64,000 nt of DNA from Granulicella sp. (GTDB taxonomy: Bacteria > Acidobacteriota > Terriglobia > Terriglobales > Acidobacteriaceae): the NCBI GenBank assembly GCA_025408425.1, contig JANXYX010000001.1:186001-250000 (forward strand). The letters are read 5' to 3'. Positions 47,907-54,837 of the stretch are shown here, one piece after another (within the stretch, counting starts at the first letter, position 1; each line of letters opens with the position of its first letter). The notes beneath the pieces were generated by a model. It had not been told where the DNA came from and ran no database searches. It saw nothing but the letters and a program-made list of their open reading frames with translations. The translations under genes and the position numbers were made by a program.

Positions 47907-49178
47907 ATGGCTGGTGCGATTGAGATTCTGTTTACGCTGCTGACTTTGAGTGGGTTGGCTTATCTGTTGATTGCGCTGTGGAGCGCGCGGGACTTCTCGC
48001 ACTACTGGGCGAAGGTGCGGCGGGCTGGTGGGGTGGCTGGGGGAAGTGCAAGTGCAAATGCAGGTCCTTCGACTGCGGCGGCAAAGAGCGCCGCCTTCGC
48101 TGAGGATGACAATTTATTTGAAGGGGGAGAGCAGAACTGTCCTGGGGTTTCGATTTTGAAGCCGGTGAAAGGGAGCGATCCGCGGATGTATGAGGGGTTT
48201 GTGAGCCACTGCAAGCAGGAGTATGCAGGGGAGTTCGAGCTTGTGTTTGGGGTGACTTCGCTGGATGATCCGGCGGTGGCTGAGGTGGAGTGGCTGCGGG
48301 GGGAGTTTCCGGAGGTTGCGATCAAGCTGGTGGAGTGCCGCGAGCGGCTGGGGACGAGCGGGAAGGTGAGCAACCTGGTGCAGATGCTGCGCGAGGCGCG
48401 GTATGAGCATGTGTTGGTGAACGACAGCGACATCTTTGTGGGGCCGCGGTATCTGGCGCGGGTGATGGGTTCGTTTGCGGATGCGCGGGTGGGGATGGTG
48501 ACGGCGCCTTATCTGGGGAGGGCGATTGCTGGCGCGGATGGGCGGATTACGGTGTGGTCGCGGCTGGAGGCGCTGGGGATTTCGACGGATTTTATGCCGG
48601 GGGTGCTGACGGCTCGACGGCTGGAGGGTGGGATATGGTTTGGGCTGGGTTCTACGCTGGCTACGACGAAGACGGCGCTGGCGAAGATTGGCGGGATGGA
48701 GTCGCTGTTGGAGTGTCTGGCGGACGACTATGAGATGGGGGCGAGGATTGCGGCGGCGGGGTATCGGGTGGAGTTGTCGGACGAAGTGGTGGAGACGACG
48801 GTGCCGGCGTATGCGTTGCGGGGTTTCTGGGAGCACCAGATGCGGTGGGCACGGACGACGCGGGACTCGCGGAAGCTGGGGTATGTGGGGCTGGGGATTA
48901 CGTATGCGGTGCCGTGGGCTTTGATGACGATGGTGGCGAGCGGGTTTGCGCTGTGGAGCTTTTCGCTGTTGAGCGTGGTGGCGCTGGCGCGGGTGGCGGT
49001 GGCGTTGAGCGTGGGAGTGGGCGTGTTGCGGGACGAGCAGGTGCTGCGGGATTTGTGGTTGCTGCCGCTGCGGGATTGCTTTGGGCTGGTGGTGTGGGCG
49101 TGGAGCTTTGCGGGGGACACGGTGATTTGGCGAGGAGAACGGTTTCGTCTGCGGGATGGGCGGATGGAGCGGGTTTAG
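47907..49178 (+). CDS. hpnI: HpnI-like hopanoid glycosyltransferase (GT2, ceramide-glucosyltransferase type)
   Basis: 423 residues. N-terminal membrane helix, GT2 catalytic domain and C-terminal helices. Motifs: PGVSILKPVKGSDPRMYEGF, the acidic VNDSDIFV (DxD-like), LADDYEMGARI and HQMRWARTTRDSR, which is the form of the (Q/R)xxRW motif in this family. HpnI adds N-acetylglucosamine to bacteriohopanetetrol during composite hopanoid synthesis. Other hpn genes are not adjacent, so the assignment rests on sequence character only. A family GT2 ceramide glucosyltransferase-like enzyme is the fallback. Confidence 0.82.
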   Translation: MAGAIEILFTLLTLSGLAYLLIALWSARDFSHYWAKVRRAGGVAGGSASANAGPSTAAAKSAAFAEDDNLFEGGEQNCPGVSILKPVKGSDPRMYEGFVSHCKQEYAGEFELVFGVTSLDDPAVAEVEWLRGEFPEVAIKLVECRERLGTSGKVSNLVQMLREARYEHVLVNDSDIFVGPRYLARVMGSFADARVGMVTAPYLGRAIAGADGRITVWSRLEALGISTDFMPGVLTARRLEGGIWFGLGSTLATTKTALAKIGGMESLLECLADDYEMGARIAAAGYRVELSDEVVETTVPAYALRGFWEHQMRWARTTRDSRKLGYVGLGITYAVPWALMTMVASGFALWSFSLLSVVALARVAVALSVGVGVLRDEQVLRDLWLLPLRDCFGLVVWAWSFAGDTVIWRGERFRLRDGRMERV

Positions 49179-49256
49179 GGCGGGGAGAGCGAGGGCAGAA
49201 GCAGGTTCTCCGCTGCGCGAGAGCGTCAATGTTTTTCAGCCAAGTTGGACGCGGGT

Positions 49257-49709
49257 CTAGTGGGTGGTTGGTGGTTGGTCGACTTCCATGCCGAAGCGCG
49301 AGAGTTCGCGCTTCTGCAGGTGGTAGTCGATGAAGAATCCGATGCCGATGGCGAGCGGGATGAGGCCGGAGGCTGCGACGGCATAGATCTGGTGGACGCC
49401 GATGATCCAGGTGAGGACGCAGCCAAATATGGCGAGGCCGAGGCCGACTGAGGTGAGGATGATTCCGGTGCGACGGGCGTTGCCCAGGCTGCGGAGTGGA
49501 TCTTTGGGGGCGGGGCGATCGTCGTCGTGAGATGCACCGAGGACGCGCTCGATCTCGGCGATGCTGATACCGCGAGCGAGCATGGCCATGCGCTGATCTG
49601 CTTTGACGCGACGGGCCTGGGCCTGGCCCCAGACGCCGGCGATGATGGCGACGATAGGGATGAGCATGGCGACAACGGGGATGATGAATGGGCTGTTGAG
49701 AGCGTTCAT
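49257..49709 (-). CDS. DUF6249-like small membrane protein
   Basis: 150 residues with three hydrophobic helices (about 8-28, 83-103 and 110-130). A cytoplasmic linker carries RMAMLARGISIAEIERVL, the segment seen in DUF6249-type proteins that accompany ECF sigma factors. It is divergent from the sigma factor gene, and the promoters of the two genes have the same sequence and spacing, so it is probably part of the sigma regulon. Function unknown. Confidence 0.75.
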   Translation of the reverse strand: MNALNSPFIIPVVAMLIPIVAIIAGVWGQAQARRVKADQRMAMLARGISIAEIERVLGASHDDDRPAPKDPLRSLGNARRTGIILTSVGLGLAIFGCVLTWIIGVHQIYAVAASGLIPLAIGIGFFIDYHLQKRELSRFGMEVDQPPTTH

Positions 49710-49734
49710 GGGTGTACCTGCCTTTCTGCCCGCG

Positions 49735-49763
49735 TTAGACAGGGGTAGGTAGGGAAAGTTTCA
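49735..49763 (-). promoter_or_regulatory. ECF-type promoter of the DUF6249-like gene
   Basis: On the minus strand: TGAAACTTT (49755-49763), a 14-base spacer, GTCTAA (49735-49740). The GAAAC-type -35 and GTC-type -10 are characteristic of group IV sigma factors. The start codon lies 26 bases beyond the -10 box. Confidence 0.7.
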
Positions 49764-49773
49764 TGGGGATGCG

Positions 49774-49802
49774 TGAAACTTTGGCGGGGGTGTATGGTCT
49801 AA
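49774..49802 (+). promoter_or_regulatory. ECF-type promoter of the sigma factor gene (autoregulation)
   Basis: TGAAACTTT (49774-49782), 14-base spacer, GTCTAA (49797-49802): identical boxes and spacing to the divergent promoter. Transcription would start only a few bases before the ATG at 49815, where no Shine-Dalgarno is seen, so the message may be nearly leaderless. Confidence 0.7.
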
Positions 49803-49814
49803 CTCGACTTGGCT

Positions 49815-50390
49815 ATGGGCGTGGAGATCGACGGCAGTTTCGAGCAAGTGGTTCGGGAGCATCAGGCGCTGGTGTTCAGGACACTGCTGCGGCTGACGGG
49901 GAGCCGGGAGCATCTGGAGGATCTGGCGCAGGATGTTTTTCTGCGGCTGTATAAAGCGCTGCCAGGGTTTCGAGGTGAGGCGCTGGTGTCGACGTATCTG
50001 TACCGGATTGCGGTGAATGTGGCACAGGATGAGTGGAAGCGACGGCGACGGGAGGATAAGCCGCTGGTGTCAATCTCGGATGAGGTGAGTGAGTGGGAAG
50101 ACCGGTTGGAGCATCCGGATGCGAATGCGGAAGAGCAACTGGAGCAGAAGGAGTTTGAGGGGCTGGTGGAGGAGGAGATGCAGCGGCTGAGCAATGTAGA
50201 GCGGGCAGTGCTGGTGCTGTATCACCAGGAGGAACGGACGTATGAGCAGATTTCGCTGGCACTGGGATTGCCGATTGGGACGGTGCGGACGCATCTGCAT
50301 CGAGGACGGAAGAAGTTGAGGGATGGGATTGCGGCGCGGCAGGCGGCAGATGGGAGGAGACATGCAGGACGAATCGATGAAGAGTGCTGA
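49815..50390 (+). CDS. ECF (group IV) RNA polymerase sigma factor
   Basis: 191 residues. Sigma region 2 (FEQVVREHQALVFRTLLRLTGSREHLEDLAQDVFLRLYKAL...STYLYRIAVNVAQDEWKRRRR) and region 4 (QRLSNVERAVLVLYHQEERTYEQISLALGLPIGTVRTHLHRGRKKL) are complete, joined by an acidic linker. It redirects RNA polymerase to promoters of the type found on both sides of its 5' end. The next gene overlaps its 3' end by 29 bases and is the likely anti-sigma partner. The inducing signal is unknown. Confidence 0.94.
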   Translation: MGVEIDGSFEQVVREHQALVFRTLLRLTGSREHLEDLAQDVFLRLYKALPGFRGEALVSTYLYRIAVNVAQDEWKRRRREDKPLVSISDEVSEWEDRLEHPDANAEEQLEQKEFEGLVEEEMQRLSNVERAVLVLYHQEERTYEQISLALGLPIGTVRTHLHRGRKKLRDGIAARQAADGRRHAGRIDEEC

Positions 50391-50724
50391 GAGCGAGTTG
50401 GACGAGGAGCGGCGATTGGATGCGCGTGTGGTGCGGGTGCTGGAGAGAGTTGCGGAGGTGAAGATCTCTGCGGATTTTGCAGCGCGTGTGGCGGGGCTGG
50501 TTCCGGCGCGGCGGGTGATGAGGGAGAGTGTGCGAACGACGCGGATTGGGTACTGGGTGATGGCGGTGAGCCTGGTGGTGTTGGTGGCGGCGATGGTGTT
50601 GGTGGCGGCTTCGAGGAGTCATGGAACGGTTGGTGTGTTGGTGGAGTGGACATTGTGTGGAGAGTTTGTTGGTCTGGCGATGTGGTTGAGTATCTGGCGG
50701 TGGCGGAGCGGGGATGCAAGCTGA
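50362..50724 (+). CDS. Small membrane protein, putative anti-sigma factor
   Basis: 120 residues: a cytoplasmic N-terminal part of about 65 residues (ELDEERRLDARVVRVLERVAEVKISADFAARVAGLVPAR) and two membrane helices (about 72-92 and 97-115). ATG 50362 has GGAGG just upstream and overlaps the end of the sigma gene, which suggests coupled translation. No zinc-binding HxxxCxxC motif of classical anti-sigma factors is present. The role is inferred from overlap and topology. Confidence 0.65.
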   Translation: MQDESMKSAESELDEERRLDARVVRVLERVAEVKISADFAARVAGLVPARRVMRESVRTTRIGYWVMAVSLVVLVAAMVLVAASRSHGTVGVLVEWTLCGEFVGLAMWLSIWRWRSGDAS

Positions 50725-51026
50725 AGCCCTTGATGGGTAAGGACATCGGGAAGTTTTGACGCAGGTCACGGTCGAAACTTCTAGGGGGGACGGTGCCCGG
50801 ATGGGTGTGGTGGAGACAGACGCAGGGAATACTTGGGGAATATTGAGATTGCAGGCAACTAATTCAGTTGGCTGTGCAATTGCTTGCAGAAAGCCGGAAA
50901 CACTACTACGCGATCGGTCCATTGATCACAGTCAACATCGTTCGCCCTGGTTGGCGCATGTGAGTTGTCTTGTGCTTTTTTTTGAGGCGACTTTTGAAAC
51001 CGCAAGAATCTACACGGAGCCGCTCT
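50725..51026. other. Intergenic region after the sigma/anti-sigma pair
   Basis: No supported gene. A CGAAACTTC near 50774 recalls the ECF -35 box, but no GTCTAA follows at the right distance. CGGAG before 51027 serves as the ribosome binding site of the next gene. Confidence 0.4.
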
Positions 51027-53159
51027 ATGGGCAAGAATTTCAGTTCTATCTGCAGCCTGCTGCTGGTTGTTGCGTTTCTCTTGAGTGGTCGGGATGGGTT
51101 CTCTCAAACGCTCGCGCAAGCGCAGAAGATGGGGCTTGGCGTAGGAGCCGGCTTGAACGGCTTCCGTCCGTTTCCGGCGTCTGACGCGTGGAACACGCCG
51201 GTTGCGAATGCTGCGGTTGATCCGAACTCTGCGACGATCATTAGTGGAATCGGCGGGAGTTCTCTGCATCCTGATTTCGGCTCTACTGCGTCAGGGTATG
51301 GCATTCCGTACACCGTGGTGGACTCGTCGGTTACGGCTAGCTCGCCGATCAATTTTGTTATGTACCCCAGCGACTCCGACAACGTGGTGTGGCCGATTGC
51401 ATCCGGAGTTGCGATCGAAGGCTTTCCGGGTAACTGCCCAAGTGACTCGAATGATCGACACATGCTGATTCTGGATCGACACACCGCGTTTCTGTACGAG
51501 GTATGGCAGGCTGCAAATTGCAATGGTGCGTGGAGTGGATCGAACGGCAACATCTGGGACATGACGAAGCCCAGCTATGGGGCGCGGCCTTTTGGGTGGA
51601 CCTCTGCTGACGCTGCTGGTCTGTCGATCTTCGCAGGGTTGCTGACGTATGACGACATTCTGAGCGGAGCGGTCAATCATGCCATCCGGTTCACGCTGAA
51701 CTATACGAAGAACAGTGTTAATGGTGGGTATTTTACCGCTCCGGCAACACATGGGGCGGGCAACAACTCGGCGACCGCGAACATCATGGGGATGCGCCTT
51801 CGGCTGAAAGCGAACTATGACGTTTCGGGATTTTCGCCTACGAATCAGATCATTCTGAATGGGATGAAGAACTATGGCTTGCTGCTGGCGGACAATGGAG
51901 GCAATGGTTTTTTCCAAGGCACGAATGATGCTCACTGGAATGACAACGATCTGAATGCACTGAAGACGGTTCCTCTGTCTGCATTCGATGTTGTGGCGAT
52001 GAGCGCTGCTTATAACACTGCCACCATGCCTACTGGCGCAGCACCGATTATCAGCAATGTAGTTGTGTCACCGAACACGACGGTTTCCGCGGGGACACCT
52101 GTGACGGTGTCGTTTGCTGCAAACAGCACCTACGACTTTATCGACCTGGTTGGTCCCGTTCTGAACCAGACGATTACATTTACGCCGACTTCAACACAGA
52201 CTTATACGATTAATTCTACGAATCAGTATGGGCGTACGACGCAACTGGTAACTGTTACGGTTACAGGTTCGTCTCCTGCACCTACTCCGACACCTGTACC
52301 AACTCCAACGCCGGTACCAACACCTGCACCTGCACCTGTTCCTGCACCTATTCCCACGCCTGCACCGGCACCTGCGTCAATAGTCGCGGCGAATCCTGTG
52401 TTTTCTGTTGCTGCGGGGACCTATAGTTCGGCGGTTACGGTTGTTATGAGTGACGCTACGCCTGGCGCGACGATTCACTATACGACTAACGGGACCAATC
52501 CGACGGCCAGTTCTGCGGTGTATACGAGGCCGTTTGTTGCGTCGTCGACGACAACGGTTGCAGCGATTGCAATTGCACCCGGATATGTTACAAGTTTGGT
52601 GAGCACTGCAACGTATACGATCACTGCCAGTGCGCCTTCGCTGGACTTCACGGTTACGGGGGCCGGATCAGGGAGTCAGACGGTGTTTGCGGGAAGCAGT
52701 GTTAGCTACAGTGTTCTGATCACGCCGACGAACGGCGTCTATCCGGGCGCGGTGGTTTTTGCGGCGAGCGGGCTTCCGGCGGGAGCAACGGCAACGTTTT
52801 CTCCAGCTATGATTCCAGCCAATGGTGGAGCACAGACGGTGAGGATGACGATCGATACGCCTGTTGCTGTTGGAGCGATTCGCAAGCCGTGGTTGGGACG
52901 AACTATTACTCCGGTGGCGTTCGCCTTTCTGCTGCCACTGTTTGGATTGAGGCGGATATCGAAGTATCGAGGGAGCGTGTTGCGGCTGCTCTGCCTGATG
53001 TTGATTGGGTTGAGTGGAGTTGGGGCAACGTCACTTCTGAGTGGATGCGGCAGTGGTGGCATCCTGGGCGGGTTGAATCCGCAGAGCTATACGGTGGTGA
53101 TTGCACCGACGAGCGGAGGGGTGCAGCACACGGTTCAGGTGACTCTTACGGTGCAGTAG
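51027..53159 (+). CDS. Large secreted multidomain protein with chitobiase-C-like domain and internal two-helix GCGSGG tail
   Basis: 710 residues. Signal peptide (MGKNFSSICSLLLVVAFLLSG), then a ~350-residue N-terminal domain I do not recognise (from FPASDAWNTPV). Next are an Ig-like strand region, a Pro/Thr/Ala linker (about 414-451), a chitobiase/beta-hexosaminidase C-terminal-like domain (about 455-531: PGATIHYTTNGTNPTASS) and an Ig-like domain. Two hydrophobic helices (about 620-640 and 650-672) joined by a basic GLRR loop interrupt the last Ig-like domain. They end in LLSGCGSGG, followed by its closing strands. Probably surface-exposed; function unknown. Confidence 0.8.
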   Translation: MGKNFSSICSLLLVVAFLLSGRDGFSQTLAQAQKMGLGVGAGLNGFRPFPASDAWNTPVANAAVDPNSATIISGIGGSSLHPDFGSTASGYGIPYTVVDSSVTASSPINFVMYPSDSDNVVWPIASGVAIEGFPGNCPSDSNDRHMLILDRHTAFLYEVWQAANCNGAWSGSNGNIWDMTKPSYGARPFGWTSADAAGLSIFAGLLTYDDILSGAVNHAIRFTLNYTKNSVNGGYFTAPATHGAGNNSATANIMGMRLRLKANYDVSGFSPTNQIILNGMKNYGLLLADNGGNGFFQGTNDAHWNDNDLNALKTVPLSAFDVVAMSAAYNTATMPTGAAPIISNVVVSPNTTVSAGTPVTVSFAANSTYDFIDLVGPVLNQTITFTPTSTQTYTINSTNQYGRTTQLVTVTVTGSSPAPTPTPVPTPTPVPTPAPAPVPAPIPTPAPAPASIVAANPVFSVAAGTYSSAVTVVMSDATPGATIHYTTNGTNPTASSAVYTRPFVASSTTTVAAIAIAPGYVTSLVSTATYTITASAPSLDFTVTGAGSGSQTVFAGSSVSYSVLITPTNGVYPGAVVFAASGLPAGATATFSPAMIPANGGAQTVRMTIDTPVAVGAIRKPWLGRTITPVAFAFLLPLFGLRRISKYRGSVLRLLCLMLIGLSGVGATSLLSGCGSGGILGGLNPQSYTVVIAPTSGGVQHTVQVTLTVQ

Positions 53160-53255
53160 ATCGCCGGAGTTTTTCGTGGGGTACGGTGGGGAACTAAGTG
53201 TTGCGTTGCGGCGTATGGCAATAGGTGAGTTCAATCTCGATTCCTGAGGAACACT

Positions 53256-53750
53256 ATGCGCCTTATGTCCATCTCCGCTGTGCGTCGGATGCTGTTGGTT
53301 CTTTCTTTGCTGGTGGCGGGTGGGTCGCGATTGGTGGCGCAGGGGGCTTCGGCTGCGGAGCGGGAGGCGCTGTTTCTGACGATCAAGGCGCAGGATGCCG
53401 CACTGTTTGAGGCTTACAGCACTTGCGATTTGAAGACGCTGGGGAAGATGGTGTCGGAGGACCTGGAATTTTATCACGATCTGACGGGGCTGGCGGTGGG
53501 GCGCGCGGTGTTTGTGGAGGCCATCAAGAACAATATTTGCGGGAAGGTGACGCGGGAGTTGGTGCCGGGGACGCTGGAGGTTTATCCGCTGAAGGGGTAT
53601 GGGGCGGTGGAGATGGGGGTGCACCGGTTTCATCATCCGGGGGATGCGGGCAATGTGGGGGAGGCGCGGTTTGTGCATCTTTGGCGGTTGAAGGATGGGG
53701 TTTGGCAGGTGACGCGGGTGATCAGTTATGAGCATGGGGCGGCGAAGTGA
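53256..53750 (+). CDS. Secreted NTF2-like (DUF4440) protein
   Basis: 164 residues. Signal peptide (RRMLLVLSLLVAGGSRLVAQG) and an NTF2/SnoaL-like fold: AALFEAYSTCDLKTLGKMVSEDLEFYHDLTGLAVGRAVFVEAIKNN, then HLWRLKDGVWQVTRVISY at the end. The fold serves as enzyme or ligand binder in many contexts, so no reaction is assigned. GAGGA lies about 6 bases before the ATG at 53256. Confidence 0.85.
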   Translation: MRLMSISAVRRMLLVLSLLVAGGSRLVAQGASAAEREALFLTIKAQDAALFEAYSTCDLKTLGKMVSEDLEFYHDLTGLAVGRAVFVEAIKNNICGKVTRELVPGTLEVYPLKGYGAVEMGVHRFHHPGDAGNVGEARFVHLWRLKDGVWQVTRVISYEHGAAK

Positions 53751-53790
53751 GATGATGTTGCGCTTGAGTAATTAGTCTAGGATCGTGTAC

Positions 53791-54486
53791 ATGTTGCGGT
53801 CTCACAGTGTTCTCATCGCCGTTTTAGCCGTCCAAGCTTTGTCGGTATCAGCGCATGGTGCTGCTGGAAGCGACCCATGGCAATCCGTGAAGCAATTGCC
53901 GAGTCATGGCAGTTTTACGTTTGTCGAACGCAATCTAACTTGCCACTATGGTCAAGTCAAATCGGTAGCGGCACAGAGCGTTGTCGTCCGCACGGATAAA
54001 TTGGATATCACGGTTCAGAAGGCAAATCTCCTTCGCATTCGACGGGGAAATCTTTCTGTTGCTTCGGACAATCCTTATTTAGTTTTGTCTTTGATGTACA
54101 GCGGCAGAAGTTCCTGGGTTGACCTATTGGGGTTCATGACGTTGTTATCGAAATATCCCAATTCAATTAAGGTTCGCCTGTCAGTGGCTATGATCGACGG
54201 CAAGTTGAGGAAGGGCGATCTCAAAGATGTGACGGAAACTGAAATCGTCTTGGTTGACTCGTTTTTCGAGGAAACTCGAATACCAAGGACAGAGGTTTCC
54301 CGCGTGGACTACATCCAAACTAAGCCACTGAGCGACAGCCAAGAATTTGACTGGGAGGAACTAACACTGCTCAGGATTTTCGATCCCAAGCTCTATCCAC
54401 GCCTGTTTCATCTAGGGGATACTATGCCGGTGCGCATGTATGACCGTGCTGTACCTGAAGACGACTCACCTGTGCGGTGCCGTTAG
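53791..54486 (+). CDS. Secreted protein of unknown function with two Sm-like strand repeats
   Basis: 231 residues; not a family I recognise. Signal peptide MLRSHSVLIAVLAVQALSVSAHG. Two similar beta-rich segments follow: GQVKSVAAQSVVVRTDKLDITVQKANLLRIRR and, about 85 residues later, GKLRKGDLKDVTETEIVLVDS...TRIPRTEVSRVDY. Both have the G-x-V/L-x5-V/I-x-L...I-x-x-x-x-I/V-x-R pattern of small SH3/Sm barrels. TAGGA precedes the ATG at 53791. Codon use is less G-ending than its neighbours, so it may be acquired. Confidence 0.65.
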   Translation: MLRSHSVLIAVLAVQALSVSAHGAAGSDPWQSVKQLPSHGSFTFVERNLTCHYGQVKSVAAQSVVVRTDKLDITVQKANLLRIRRGNLSVASDNPYLVLSLMYSGRSSWVDLLGFMTLLSKYPNSIKVRLSVAMIDGKLRKGDLKDVTETEIVLVDSFFEETRIPRTEVSRVDYIQTKPLSDSQEFDWEELTLLRIFDPKLYPRLFHLGDTMPVRMYDRAVPEDDSPVRCR

Positions 54487-54837
54487 AGATTGGGCTGAAG
54501 ATGGTGCTGAAAAACTTTATTAGCCGCCGAAACATTGCCCTCCGCGGCTAAAGCCGAGTTGCAATTAAGACATTTACGGCACGGATAAATCCGTGCCCTT
54601 AAGCAAGACGGGCTTTTTCAGCATCGTCTAAAGCGACATCCTTTCCAAACAACCCTTATGAGCGAAGTTCTAAACGGGTTCTGAGGATTTGTCTAAAAGC
54701 TAATTTTGCCGGGACTTTAGAGATACAGAAACAGGCAACGACAAGAGAGAAATACAGGGGTCTCTCCACTGCGCCGCGCGATGAAGCTGCGCGGCTTCGG
54801 TCGAGATGACGCCTTTTTGTGGCTATTGGACAGCTTT
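54487..54837. repeat. Intergenic region with REP-like inverted repeats
   Basis: No gene. Inverted repeats TAGCCGC/GCGGCTA (54521-54527 and 54544-54550) and GGCACGGAT-AA-ATCCGTGCC (54578-54597) are followed by a palindromic CGCGCGATGAAGCTGCGCG-type stretch near 54775. Such clusters are usual for repetitive extragenic palindromes of this group of bacteria. Copies elsewhere in the window are not clear. Confidence 0.5.

Noticed and set aside
50740-50800. Third ECF promoter before the large secreted protein gene
   Set aside because: CGAAACTTC resembles the -35 box, but no GTCTAA occurs 14 bases later.
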